Origin: Amanita rubescens
Taxonomy: Eukaryota; Basidiomycota; Agaricomycetes; Agaricales; Amanitaceae
Length of the DNA: 64,000 nt
Reading direction: 5' to 3'
Assembly (NCBI GenBank): GCA_015039365.1
Contig: WION01000115.1
Location: 1-64,000, forward strand
Of the stretch, positions 32,975 through 53,779 are shown piece after piece. Within the stretch, counting starts at the first letter, position 1; the number at the start of each line of letters is the position of its first letter. A program made the position numbers and the translations under genes. A model generated the notes under the pieces. That model saw nothing but the letters and a program-made list of their open reading frames with translations. It did no database searches and was not told where the DNA came from.

Positions 32975-35327
32975 TTACCATGGCTCGTCGTCATCCTGAG
33001 GTGAAGCTTCACCAACGTCGATTGCCTGTGTGCCACTTGATTTCCCTGCCTCCAGCAACTCGTCCAAAAGCTTCTCGATCAGCTCAAAGGCGTTATCTCG
33101 CCGAACTCGCGCAATAGGACCCTTGTTATCATCGTACTCGCGTATCTTGCTGTGAACATGTACCTTGAGTGGGGAGTCGTAATACTTCGAGTAGGTTCCC
33201 TTGATCAGACGACGGGTGATGGCAGGCTGTTTCCGGTATGGCCCGTTTTCTCCAAGTGTAAGCACAAACAAGATGTAAATGATATATGTGAGGTCAATAA
33301 TGTATGCCATAAACTTGCGTTGGAGTTCGTGTCTGGCGAGCGCCAAGTACAGACAATAAGCAATGGTGAAATCTGAGAGAAATCGCACTTACGTTCTCTG
33401 ATAAACACCATACGCCCATTGAACGCCGACCAAGCCTACAGCTATAGGAATTACTATTGGAACGGCGGCGGTGGACAGCATGCCGACAATGCCGGCTACA
33501 GTGCCGACAATTTTCAAACCAACATCCAATACCCCCAGTGAATCAGATGTCGTATCGTTTCCGGTGGTGGGCCCCAACTCCGACACCATCGCAAACATCA
33601 GGTTGTAAAACCTGGGGTCGATCAGATTCTAGAACGGGGCTAAGTGAAAAACGATTTCTGTAGGGATGAAGATGCCATACATTTACATGGGTTTTCCTGG
33701 ATTCCACGGGGTTCTTCGGATTCTCGAGATTCCAAACATTCACTATATCGATATGAACGACTCGAAGGATATCGTTGATCTTTGTGTTCCCAAAACCAGT
33801 GCCCATCAGGAGCGCCTTCCAATATCCTTTCATAACAGTCCACTTCAGAACAATCATGGTAGAACAAGAGATTTACAAACTTTTTTTCCCTATCCTAATT
33901 GGTGAAAGTTGAGATATATATATGTAAAACAAGACTGGTTTGGGGTGACATACTCGATAGACTGCTTTATTTTTAAATCGATACTTGTCCGCTGCGCCAT
34001 AGCCGCCATGATTGATGGTTCACTCGCAACGTGTTTGTAGACATCCTCGGATGTAAGTTCCACAAGTTGGCGGATCCGATGAGAGTATTTTTCTATGGAG
34101 GAAATGAAATGGAGCCCATAACAGTATGTCATTGAACTGACTCTTATTCGACACAGCAAGGTAGCGGATATCTTCTCCGGCTACGTCTCTGAGGCTTTTG
34201 GCACAGTATTCTTCAATACTTTCGTTGGCCTTCTGCAATGCATGATTCTCTGCGTCGGAGTCCTTCCTACGCATCAGGTCAATTTTGTATTCGTTCACGA
34301 GCTTATCGAATTTTGTGAATATGACGACGATTGGCACTAGTGAAGCTGATATGAAATGGATCTGATCTCGATTAAGAATGTTTCTTTACCGTGGATGGAG
34401 CCTTTGGATCTCTGCGATAAGAACTCGATAGTTCCTCCCTCGAGCAAACGGTTGCCCATAGCTGGTGCCTCCAAACACAACCTGAAATGGAATGTCACTA
34501 AGTCACCAACCGACATAAGACGGTCGAGATACTTACCAAATGACATGCAATTGATTCTTTAATTCTGGCTCTTTCGAACGCCGCTCGATAAAGTCTTGAA
34601 CCGTCTTGAGCTTAGTCACCTCGCCTTGTTCAAAACCTTGGCTATCATGTACCGCAAAGAGGTCGTTCCCTTCCGAAAGATGTTCATAATCGATGTCCGC
34701 TTTCCCTGCGCCATCGTCGGAGACTTGCTACAACATCGGATCGGCAAAGACTCTGGCAACACTATCAGTGACTCACCCCCCGAACTCCAAAAGCTTCGTT
34801 GATAAGACTTGTTTTACCGACACCAGACTACGGTGATAGCGTGAGTCGATTCACCACGGATTCGCAAAGGGCCATAATTACCTTGCCTATCAGCAGAATT
34901 CGGAAGCTGAGGAGAGGGTCAAACGATTGTCTCTTACAAGATCAGGTTGTAATGCTGACCGTGGACAAATTTTTTGGATTTCCTCCGTTGTCGGTATTAG
35001 AGTGCTTTCGCTACCACTCGCAGCGTTCTCATAAAATGATGGCTGGGTTCCGAATCTCGTATCACATGAGGACTGAAGGAAATGAAGAGTATCGGACTAA
35101 CGGATATCGTCCTTTGAGCACTATTGACCCCAAAATCAAGAACAATTTCTTGGATGTTGCACGCTTGCCATTCTTGCTTGCTAACTGCGAAAACTGGTTA
35201 AAAGGCATCGTGCGTTTGTCATGTGCTGACCACTATATTTTGTCTCCAGGGACTCATCAACCCCCGACAAGTCTTCAGGCCCGATGATGAATTCCTTCGT
35301 TTTGGATTTGAATGGATTACTCGACAT
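32975..35327 (-). CDS. P-loop GTPase with C-terminal hydrophobic segments
   Basis: Start is ATG 35327 (MSSNPFKSKTKEFIIGPEDLSG). Small exons follow. The P-loop reads FRILLIGK / TGVGKTSLINEAFG, with an intron splitting it between GK and TGVGKT (about 34816-34882). G3 is VHDSQGFEQGE; G4 is VVIFTKFDKLV. Then come SEDVYKHVASEPSIMAAMAQ and a helical exon (NDILRVVHIDIVNVWN). Next is a hydrophobic stretch (IVGTVAGIVGMLSTAAVPIV), probably membrane-inserting, and a last exon RKFMAYIIDLTYIIYILFVL ending at 32975. This domain order matches the other GTPases of this mushroom family and shows what the 28.6-kb gene lacks. At least seven introns; boundaries not all resolved. Cellular role unknown. Confidence 0.78.
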
Positions 35328-35926
35328 TTTACATGTGATCCGGATGGGTAGAGCGCATCTAGGGAGAGGCCGAAGATCAGCAACCAAGATTATCGCGCGC
35401 CTTCACCATGTATGCTTACGGGCCCGACGTGACTGTTGCCCGAAGAACATTCTTCTCCTTTTCGTCCCGATTGAACTTGATCGCCGAATTCCCCGTGTTG
35501 TACAACGTTGCAGATTTCGCAGCACCACCAGTAGGATTGAAAACAATAGAAACACCTGAGAACACGTTCAATCGAGTGAGTTATTAGACAAGGCCAACAT
35601 GAAAAATGTCTTACGAGAGATATTAAGCGAGGAAGAGCTCGAATCCTTGTTGTATTTGCCATCCATAATGACCGGGCGTCGTGATGTGGTGGGAGTACTG
35701 GTACAACAGCGCAGGAACCACAAGCGTCAATCAGCCTCATGCTTGATACAATGCGGCGCTAACACTCACATCAACTGTCGTCATGATAGCAAATATAAGG
35801 TTTGAGGAGCGTGACATTGATTGTGACATGCGCGTAACGCTTCGCGAAGCGCGTTCCAAGGCCTGAGATGACTTGGCCGCAACCCCTTGCTCGTTTCCTA
35901 AATCTACTAATGTTAACGACAAAGTC
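35328..35926. other. Divergent promoter region
   Basis: About 600 bp between the ATG of the GTPase gene (minus) and the ATG of the ATR-like kinase (plus), so it must hold both promoters. No clear TATA box. A CGCGTAACGCTTCGCGAAGCG palindromic patch lies at about 35830-35850. Confidence 0.5.
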
Positions 35927-44416
<8,490 letters not shown>

Positions 44417-44750
44417 GTAGAATATATCATTGTCACCATGTATAGACATTCACTTGTACGTTATATAAGTATATTACTTGGGAAGCATCAAAATTTCGTT
44501 TTAGTCCGCCGTATCTTGCAGACATCAAAAAATTGAAGCCCGTCTGGGTGACCGTTTATGTATCGATGTCCAGCTTTTGGACTGGAGCGCGATGAGGAGC
44601 GTGTTCATCAACCTGTTTCAAAGTTTGCCGCTTTTAAGAGAAGTGATCGCATATTGTACCTTGATTCCCTAGCAGATATGTTTCCTACTCTCCGAAAAAC
44701 CGATGAGACGGAATCCACCCCCGCGAATGGACCCCGGGGTATACCCCGTA
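44417..44750. other. Convergent 3' region
   Basis: About 330 bp between the stop codons of the ATR-like gene (plus) and the SRPK-like gene (minus), with TATATAAGTATA near 44461. A 71-codon plus-strand frame (44558-44773) overlaps the kinase 3' end and has no features. Confidence 0.5.
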
Positions 44751-46121
44751 CTAATGCCCAGTGGTGTGCTTGAACCACGGATGATGTACCACCTCTCGTA
44801 TAGTAATTCTTTCCTCCGGACGGTATTTGAGCATCTTCTCCAATAGGTCGCCCAAAAGCACGAGTTCCCCTTCCTCGAGCCGCGTCCCAACAGGTTCAAT
44901 CATCGGTCCTTCGTCAGCATCGGGCGGCGTGTCCTTAGCTCCGATCATCCGCAACTTCTCTTGGATGGTGCTCTTCTTCCCTGGGGGTTTTGGTTCGCCA
45001 TTTTCCTCAAACCATTCATGGCGCCCCTCAAAGGCGCTCCACCAAGGCTCTGGCAGCTTGCCCAGCGTCAGGACGATATTTACTAAAACAACAGAGGGAT
45101 GATGAGCGAAAAATGAGCCGAAGAGCGAGAACCCCGCACGGATCTCGAAGATTGTGCATGCCAACCCCCAGATGTCAGAAGCGGTGCTGACCCTGTCTTC
45201 CAAGGTAGCTTCTGGGGAGAAATAATGCATTGCGGTAGCTGGTTTGTAATCCTTCGGCAGTCGGTTTATGTCGAAGGATTGACCGAAGTCGATGACAATG
45301 ATATTTTCCTCCAAGAAAGTTGGGGAAGAGAGACGAGCGTCTTTAACGGGTTCGATAAGTTCTGGCGGAGCGTGCGGCATTGGCGGAGAGAGGTCGATAG
45401 TTTCAACCTTGTCTGTTATAGGCTCGCCCAACGTCAAGCGAATTTCGTTGTCCGACCATCGGCGGGCCTGGTCGGAGACCTGGAAAAGGATGTTGCCTGA
45501 TGTTAGATCTGAGGGAGAGCAGTCATTAAACAATGTGTTGTCGTTTATAGATCTCACGAACCTCCGTGTACAACTCCTGCAGAATGCATGAGCTCCACCG
45601 CGCTGGCGGTTTGCTTTGCCACCTTCCTGGCCAGATCGCCGCGGAGCCGTCTGCTCCCAGCCATCCTAAATGGAGCGGATGACATAGAACGCAAACTCGG
45701 TCCAGCAAATCGATAAACAATGCATAGGTGTGTTCCGTTAGGCCCTTCCTCAATGAAATGGTCATTAATGACCTGGATATTGTCACGAGCAGCGTTTTGC
45801 GTCGCACTGATGAACGCATCGAGCTTGAAGGGAATGGCCAGTTCTGCAACTTCGTCCTCATGTCCAGAGGATTCAATGGCAGAAATAACCTTCAATGCCA
45901 CCAAAGTCCCTGAGATAGGTAATGACTGTCCCTGCGGGCCCTGGTCTCGTGCAAGCCAGACAGTAGATGAACCACCGTAACCCAATTTGTGCAATACTTT
46001 GTAGCGACCGTTCAATGGCGAAAACGTCACCAATCAACACTGGGTGAAGTCCTCCAGGTCTATACAACTCGATATCTTCTATTGGGTCCAACACAGAGAA
46101 TTCGTATCGGTGTAGGAGCAT
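44751..46121 (-). CDS. SRPK-like Ser/Thr protein kinase; possible 1-nt frameshift near start
   Basis: ATG at 46121 (MLLHRYEFSVLDPIED) leads to YRPGGLHPVLIGDV, the usual SRPK entry. The Gly loop is KLGYGGSSTVWLA; the Lys strand is LVALKVI. After an intron (about 45506-45556) the catalytic loop is assembled as VHGDLTSGN. IIVIDFGQS is the DFG motif; FSPEATL is the APE-like site and SDIWGLACTIFE subdomain IX. The end is HHPWFKHTTGH at 44751. Between LIGDV and the Gly loop the frame shifts by one base at an AAAA run (46021-46024 on plus); one base fewer would restore it. This may be a sequencing slip, a lesion or a missed splice. The likely role is phosphorylation of Ser/Arg-rich proteins. Confidence 0.8.
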
Positions 46122-46639
46122 CGTATGAGTACTTTCGTTTCTGGGACGTGTATATTAATAGGGATAAAGATATTGTTTGAGTTAGAAAGGGGTCCCTGAG
46201 GCGGCGGCGCTAGCCTCTCCTAGTCTGTTTCTGCACATTACCCCTATACTACGATTTCGATCAACTGAAATCGTTTGCAGAAAGATTTAATGACGTCACA
46301 GCGTCGTGCGTTCGGTTGTTCGACGATAACTCAGTGTCCAATCTACGCCAACTCCGGACCATAGTCTCATCCGACTTGAACGGTCATCTAAATACACTGG
46401 ATACGAAGACGAGCTGTTCGTGTCCTTCGACAAATGCGCAATTCGGGTCTCCGGATTAGTGGATGATCGGAATTCCACATTCGTTCCGTTCGTATCTCTT
46501 CTTGTGACCCTTTTTGTACCCCACTTTCTGCCTTTGTGCATATACGATTCGGTTACGCGTCAGTTCGATGATCAATATGCCCAACGTTCGTCACATCATG
46601 TGAGTTTGCTGGCATGATCCCAGAGTCGAGCTAACAGTT

Positions 46640-47278
46640 GCTTAGATGGATAACAGAAAGGGGCGATCCAAATTAGATTGCACAGTGAAACTTTTCCTCC
46701 GAGCCGGTGATTATGATCGACCACGAAGGTAAGATCGATGTTCAAGGTTGGCATTGACAAGTTGTATCGGAAACGACCTAATCTGATCAACGACTTGGGA
46801 AAGATTATCGGCGCAAACCTTACCTCGAACTATTTCAAAACGAGGGAACCGCTCCAAGCTCTTTGACTGTATTGCGTCTAAAAGTTCAGTATATCGGACA
46901 GTTTCTCTGATATCACGGCAATCGTCGCTCACGCACGCTCTTTGGCCTCCATCGCTTTATGCCCAAACTACCGTCAGATACTTCCGGTGCTGCACTTCAA
47001 CTGCACCAATCATCCAAATGGCATATGTCAATTATCTCCGCGACACAAATTAAAGACTTTACGACGATTTTATCGGAGGAACGATATTTGAAGTCATGGC
47101 TCGGCATTCTGCAAGCTTAACATATTTCAGTACTCCCGCTGCGAGCTTTCTGAACCGTCTCGAACGTGTCGGGAATGAGCTTTTATTGCTTCAATGCACA
47201 AGGCTTGAGCAGCTGATTATTTGGTACGACTTTTATTTGGGGACTGGCTTGGACGTGTCGCGGGAGCTGGCAAGTTGA
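46640..47278 (+). pseudogene. Degenerate plus-strand relic of the F-box-associated family
   Basis: Broken plus-strand frames resemble the C-terminal part of the three minus-strand F-box genes next door. In particular ERVGNELLLLQCTRLEQLII corresponds to EQTENELAFLQCTNLKQLVL, and near 46780 there is a DLGKIIGANL match to VGKIIAANPNL. Stops and frame changes separate the pieces, so it is a relic. It is in the opposite orientation to the live copies. Confidence 0.45.
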
Positions 47279-47561
47279 CGATTCTCCAGACGCATGTTAC
47301 TTGTACTGACGTACATATATCTTAATTGCTCGCCTACCGAGGTCCGGGTGGGGATGGGAAAGGTAGTTGTGGGACAAGACCCGACAAAATGGTGCAATTA
47401 TGTAAATTCCGAGGCCTGAAAGGACTCGGTCTTTCTTACTCGCTGGGTATTTACCTGCACGCGCATGTTGGTTTTGATCTGTCTAGGCAAGATCAGATGC
47501 TGGCCATACTTACCCCCAGTGGTGGCTCATAGTAATCTTTCTTCGCGATAATGCTACAAAT

Positions 47562-49316
47562 TCAGAAAAGTGTTACATTGGAATTAAAGTCAAGACAGTC
47601 GTCACAACATGGGATATTAGGCACTGTATCACAATAGCGGATGGGCTCATACACAATACGACTCGCCAAGTCACGCAAAAATGGATTATGAGATTCGCTG
47701 CAAAACTTACTCCACATTTCGCAAGCCCAAGTTTGGTTGACCACCAGCTTAAGTGAGTTTGGAAGTTGCGCAATTACAGACAATAACGTCTCCTGTCGAA
47801 ATCATGTTTAGTGTGTGACAATAATCTAAAGGAGACAAACCTACCGTCTCTTTCTCAATACCAATGTGTCTACGTCTGTAAATATAATGATAAAGAACCA
47901 GCTGCTTAAGATTCGTGCATTGGAGAAACGCCAACTCATTTTCCGTTTGTTCGATACATTGACATAAAGTCCGAGAGAAAATGCCAAGGTGTGTTAAGGT
48001 TTTGGAGTGCCGAGACAGGATCCTCAGTACGGTAGAACGGAATGATTCGTGGCAGGGAGAGTATATTGTCAGACTGATGATTTGAGGGTGACGGTCCAGG
48101 TACTCAATTGCATGCTGGTCTATTCTCTTTAACTTTATGGTCGGAGGAAATATGCTTTGTCTCAGTAGCTCGTTCAACATACTAGAGTCACCGAGATCGA
48201 CGGAGGCCAAGGTGCGGATATAAGGTGCAAGAGCCGCCAAGTTACGAACGGAGTGAGAAAGGCAAATGTGTTCCAGCTTTAAAGGGAAATTGGCAGGTAC
48301 GTAGGCAAGCATTTGTGCAAGATCAATGTTTTCGAAAACCAGCGACCACATGTTTGAATATAAATATGCGACTTCTAGATGCGTCAAGTTGGGGTTTGCC
48401 GCAATGATCATCCCGGCTACATTCAATCGGGAAAGGCTATGGTTGGAGTTCGACGGCCTGTAGAACCAGCCCTCCGGTGATGAATTATGATGAAATCTGA
48501 ATCCGAGCTTCCGCAAATTGTGCAGTTTGGAGACGCAATCGACAAGGTGGTTCAACTCCTCCATGGCAAGATCCATGACAAGGAAAACTTCGCTGAGCCG
48601 AGGAAATTGTTGGAGTAGTTTAATTTTGCGGGACATTATCCACTTCGAATCATTGCGCGACACGTACCACCTAAGATACAATTAACCATTTTTTACAAAA
48701 TTAGAACGAACAACGTACACAACGCAAGAAACATTAGGCAAGTTGAACTTGAGCGTGCGGGGCACATAAAGCCTCAGTAGTGCAAAAGTACGCAAGGGGA
48801 CACCGAGCACCATTGTCCGGCTTATGATGGGTGGGATAAAGTATAAGATGGCGATCGCGGCATTTCGAAATATGTAGTTGATCAAGTGTATCTCACGAAA
48901 AGGTATGAAACGCCTTGTTTCACAAAGCCATTCCCATCTCCCAACGAAAAGGGTCGTGGTCGAGTTCAATTGCTCATTTGGTTTTGAAGACAAGAGAGTC
49001 AGGAGCTGGCGTACATTAGACAACGGATCCTCGTCGTAAAACGGTTTGATATAGGAAGAATACACTCTGGGCTTAACAATCGCGTCGAACCGTTTGCAGA
49101 CTAGGCGAAGAGATTTGATGTCATTAAAACTCGTGCCTAAATCCTTTATAAACTACAAGAATACGAATGGTCAGCCGAGCGCCAGAACACTAGCACGCGT
49201 ACCTCAGCAATGATGCGATAATGTACCTCGACTGGAAGGTCCATGAAGGTGAGGGTACGCTGCTCAGGTATGTCCGGCCTGGTGCTGCGTTTGGTGTGAA
49301 GGAATCTGAATTTCAT
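47562..49316 (-). CDS. F-box-like protein, tandem copy A
   Basis: Start is ATG 49316 (MKFRFLHTK). Exon 1 holds an F-box-like motif, FMDLPVEVHYRIIAE, that would bind Skp1. An intron of about 50 bp (GTACGCG...TGTAG) leads to DIKSLRLVCKRFDAIVKP, the second half of the F-box. Exon 3 carries leucine-rich segments (LPRLSEVFLVMDL-like, NPNLTHLEVAYL, HPQIISLTIYSPCHES, FLQCTNLKQLVLYH). The last exon has LPNSLKLVVNQTWACEMW and ends at 47562. About 500 residues; a substrate receptor of an SCF ubiquitin ligase by analogy. Exons 2 and 3 are almost identical to copy B. Confidence 0.7.
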
Positions 49317-49691
49317 GTTGAAGCTTGAGACGGTCAAAGCTGTTTCGCTAGATGACTCGGAAGTGCCGCGCCGACAAAGCGAGAGGCTGTGTAGCAAATG
49401 TTTGGTCTCGCTTGAACTTCCGCGTCTCGGCCACGTGTATAATCTTGGAGAGTCGCAAAGATCATCGCGAGCCGTCTAGGGAAGGGAAGCAGAAGCAGAC
49501 GTTATTCACGTTTGGGTCGTTCCAGGACATTTACCTGCACACTTATGATATGCTCGGTTGTTATTTTGATCTTCAAACCTGTCTGGCTCGTCTTCGCGAT
49601 TTATCCCTATAGTTTTACACCTTCGGAAATTTAACAAATTCAGAAAACCGTTATATATCGGAGATTCCAGTAGCAGTACTATACGTCAAAA

Positions 49692-51415
49692 TCAGGCATA
49701 AGTGATTGGATAATCATAACATGGGGCATTACTAAACTTAGGCACGGTATAGAGGCAGCGCTCATACACAATACGGCTCGCCAAATTACGCAAAAATGGA
49801 TTCTGAGATTGGCTGCAGAACTTACTACACATTTCGCAAGCCCAAATTTGGTTGACTACCAGCGTAAGTGAGTTCGGAAGGTTCGCAATTAAAGGCAATA
49901 AGATTTCCTGTTGAAATCATGTTTAGTAGGCGACAAGAATTTAGACTACGAGGCAAAGGTACCATCTTCTTCTGCGTCCGATTTTGGTCATGTTTATGAT
50001 AATAAAGAACCAGCTGCTTAAGATTCGTGCATTGGAGAAACGCCAACTCATTTTCCGTTTGATCGATACATTGACATAAAGTCAAAGAGAAAATGCCAAG
50101 GTGTGTTAGGGTTTTGGAGTGCCGACACAGGATTCTCATTATCGCAGAATGGAGTGACTCGTGGCAGGGAGAGTATATTGTCAGGCTAACGATTTGAGGG
50201 TGACGGTCCAGGTACTCAATCGCAAGCTGATTTATTTTCCTTAACGTTACGGTTGGAGGAAATATACTTTGTTTCCGCAGGTGGTACAGCATACTAGAGT
50301 TGCCGAGATCGACGGAAGCCAAGGTGCGGATATAAGGTGCAAGAGCTGCCGAGTTATGAAAGGTATGAGAAAAGCAAATGTGTTCCAGCTTTAAAGGGAA
50401 ATCGGCAGGTAGGTATGCGAGCATTTGTGCAAGATCAATGTGTTGGAAAGCCCACAAGTGCGTGCTTGAATGTGCAAGTTCTAGATGCGTCAAGTTGGGG
50501 TTTGCCGCAATGATCATCCCGGCTGCATTCATTCGGGAAAGATTATGGTTGGAGTTCGAAGGCCTGTAGAACCAGCCCTGCGGTGATGAATTATAATGAA
50601 ATCTGAATCCGAGCTTCCGCAAATTGTGCAGTTTGGAGACGCAATCGATAAGGTGGTTCAACTCCTCCATGGCAAGATCCATGACAAGGAAAACTTCGCT
50701 GAGCCGAGGCAATTGTTGGAGTAGTTTAATTTTGCGGGATATTATCCACTTCGAATCATTGAGCGACACGTACCACCTAAGATACAATTAACCATTTTTT
50801 CGAATTTAGAACGAACAACGTACACAACGCAAGAAACATTAGGCAAGTTGAACTTGAGCGTGCGGGGCACACAAAGCCTCAGTAGTGCAAAAGTACGCAA
50901 GAGGACACCGAGCACCATTGTCCGGCTTATGATGGGTGGGATAAAGTATAAGATGGCGATCGCGGCGTTTCGAAATATGTAGTTGATCAAGTGTACCTCA
51001 CGAAAAGGTATGAAACACCTTGTTTCACAAAGCCATTCCCATCTCCCAACGAAAAGGGTCGTGGTCGAGTTCAATTGCTCATTTGGTTTTGAAGACAAGA
51101 GAGTCAGGAGCTGGCGTACATTAGACAACGGATCCTCGTCGTAAAACGGTTTGATATAGGAAGAATACACTCTGGGCTTAACAATCGCGTCGAACCGTTT
51201 GCAGACTAGACGAAGAGCTTTGCTGTCATTAAAACTCGTGCCTAAATCCTTTATAAACTACAAGAATACGAATGGTCAGCTGAGCGCCAGAACACTAGCA
51301 CGCCGCGTACCTCAGCAATGATGCGATAATGTATCTCGACTGGAAGGTCCATGAAGGTGAGGGTATGCTGCTCAGGTATGTCCGGCCTGGTGCTGCGTAG
51401 GAATCTGAATTTCAT
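49692..51415 (-). CDS. F-box-like protein, tandem copy B
   Basis: Same four-exon layout as copy A: ATG 51415 (MKFRFLRSTRPDIPEQ), FMDLPVEIHYRIIAE, then VYSSYIKPFYDEDPLSN, then LPRLSEVFLVMDLAMEELNH, and finally LPNSLTLVVNQIWACEMC, ending at 49692. In exon 2 it differs from copy A by only a few residues, which suggests recent duplication or gene conversion. In exon 3's second half and the last exon it is closer to copy C. The mosaic pattern argues for exchange among the three copies. No lesion was seen. Confidence 0.7.
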
Positions 51416-51816
51416 GTTGCTTGAGTCAAAGCCGTTCTGGAGCTTTCGCGAGATGACTCGGAAGTGCCGCGCCGACAAAGCGAGAGGCTGTGTAGCAAAT
51501 GTTTGGTCCCGCTTGAACTTGAAGCTTGACGTCACCAGGTCTAATCTTGGAGAGCGCCCAGTTTCCGGAGCTCCCTTCGTCGTCTGCTTCCGTCAATGAG
51601 CGGAAAATCATCGTTAAAAATATATATTGGGCGCCTCAGCGGATCCTTCCGTGGCGGCGTGGCGGGCTGGCGCTTCGGAGTCCGTTGCGTTATAAGCTCT
51701 GATTTTGTGGGATTGAATGTAACAGAGATCGATGTGAGTGGCGAAGCCACTTCAATGCAAGGGGCTGGAGCTGGACAAGGGAAGGGAAGCAGAAGCAGAC
51801 GTTTTTCACGCTTTGG
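51416..51816. other. Upstream region of F-box copy B
   Basis: Contains the same text as upstream of copy A (TAATCTTGGAGAG and GGGAAGGGAAGCAGAAGCAG), enlarged by about 230 bp of unique sequence. It stops matching after CACGCTTTGG at 51816, where the DIRS-type element begins. Confidence 0.6.
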
Positions 51817-52101
51817 TAACACCCGGAAAGGAAATTGAGGATGTGATATTTCGTGACAACGTGACAGACGAGAACAGTTTGATCTTGTTCTCGTTCTGTC
51901 GCGACCCGGCAATCAGTGATTGCCATTCCTTCAGCTCGCCTTTTCGCAAATTAACATGACCCGGACACGCAGCCATAGATCGGCGACTATGCCTTCTACC
52001 TTCTCTCCAGCGGGCCCCGGCACACTGGAGCACCATCCCTCTCCATCTAACGAGGCCAGTCACTCCCCGCTCGAGCAGAACAGTGCACCAGCACTCGCCA
52101 G

Positions 52102-53778
52102 ATGTCGACACTATTGGAGTCGCTAGCTAGACCTGGGCAGGCCGGTATTCCTCGCCCGGTCAGCTCGCGCACAGCGTCCACATCGCAAGGCACACTCGCC
52201 CCAAACACGTGTCAAGGGAAAGGAAAAGGCCGAGCCATCTCGCCCATTGAAGAGGTGGAGGAGGAAGACGAGAGACCCGCCGAAGCAGACGACGATGTCC
52301 AGATGGAGGATACACGCACTTCCCCAGCGCCGCACGCAATCCCACCGGTGCAACCATGGGCGGAGGGCGACGTTCATCCAGGGAGCCCGCAAGCCAGCAC
52401 ACGTACTCGCAGACGACGCAGGGGGTCTTCCGTACATTCCAGGGATCCTCCTTCCAGTCCGAGGTTAACATTTTCGCGCAGCGAGATCGAAGCCTTGGTA
52501 CGACGGCAGGCGGAAGAACTCGTGGCAGAACAACGCTTCAAGAATGCGCATACAGGTAAGTTTTTGTCTACTCATCCATTTGCGACCGCTTTGGTCTCTT
52601 TTGTGGGACGGCCTACGGGTCCTACCCCGCTCAGCTTCGGCTGTTCCAGCCCCCTTCATTCATTTTGGCCGTATTGGTCATTGGCACATGCACCCAGTTC
52701 AGCCGTTTAGGCCTCTCTTTCGCACGCATATACGATGCCTTCCATGATTCCTTCTACACGGACTGAGATATTGTTCGTTACAGTCCAGGCATCATTACCA
52801 GCCGCAGCTTCAAGTTTGGAAGTGTTCCCGTGGGCATCCGATGACCTGGCGCGTCCCGCCAAGCGAGCTCGCTACTTGCCCTTGGATCCAGCGAAGCACT
52901 ATGCGGAGATAGACCCTCATGCGGTGCTTGTACCCATGAAGATATTGCGGGTGCTACAGCAGGGCATGAGACAGTACATTCCACTTACGGTCCTGACTAC
53001 CAAGGCCTGTTTGGAAGCAACGCGCACTGCGGCCATGGATAAGGATTCCCGGCAGGTGGTAAAGGTCGAGGACGGCTCTCTACAGGTACAATTTGCGAAG
53101 TTCGATGCCACGGGGGAGGACTCGATGTCGGTAGAAGACTGGCGGGACGCGTCATCCCGCTATGTCGCGCTGATGGCGGAGCATCTGCTTCTGGATGATG
53201 GGGAACTTCCCGGTGGTAGGGGAGCACAGGCCTTGGCTCGGGCGTGGCGCCAACACTTCGCTGAGATTTCGCGACGTATCGGTCACACAGGGAAGTTTGA
53301 CGTGCTGCGCGCATATGACATCCGCGTTCGACGTGAGTGGATAGCCAAGCCAAACTCCTTTCGTCCAGACCACTGGCAGGCACAGCTGTACAACGAGCTG
53401 TTCTGTAATCACGTCCTGAAGCTCTTGTCTAACTCCCGCTACGACTCAGGCGCGACCGGCACCACCCAGTCCTTTCGGCGTTCCGCACCAGTCCCGGGTA
53501 AAGGTGGAAAGGCTTCGCAAACCGAACTCCCGGACGCACCGGACACCCGGTGCATGTACTGCGGCAAGCGCTCCCACAAATTCTCGCGCTGTAAGGCTGA
53601 ACAAGGAGTCAAACTCAAACGCGACACCAAGGGTATTTGGCGCGACCCCGATGGTGCCACCTACTGCCACACCTACAACGGGCCATCCGCCTGTCCACGT
53701 AAGGACAGTTGCCGACACCTACACGCCTGCTCCCTTTGTCTCAGCGGAGATCACGGCGCTCAATCGTGCAACATATGA
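52102..53778 (+). CDS. gag: DIRS Gag-like protein with zinc knuckles
   Basis: ATG 52102 (MSTLLESLARPGQ). The N-terminal part is Ser/Pro-rich with an acidic block (EEVEEEDERPAEADDD) and RTRRRRRGS. A donor GTAAGT at 52556 and a CAG near 52788 suggest an intron, but the simplest junction does not keep phase, so the exact splice is unsettled. The C-terminal exon ends in CMYCGKRSHKFSRC (CX2CX4HX4C) and further Cys/His pairs (CPRKDSCRHLHACSLC), the usual layout of mushroom DIRS Gags. The stop TGA at 53776-53778 precedes the RT ATG by one base. Confidence 0.7.
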
Positions 53779-53779
53779 T

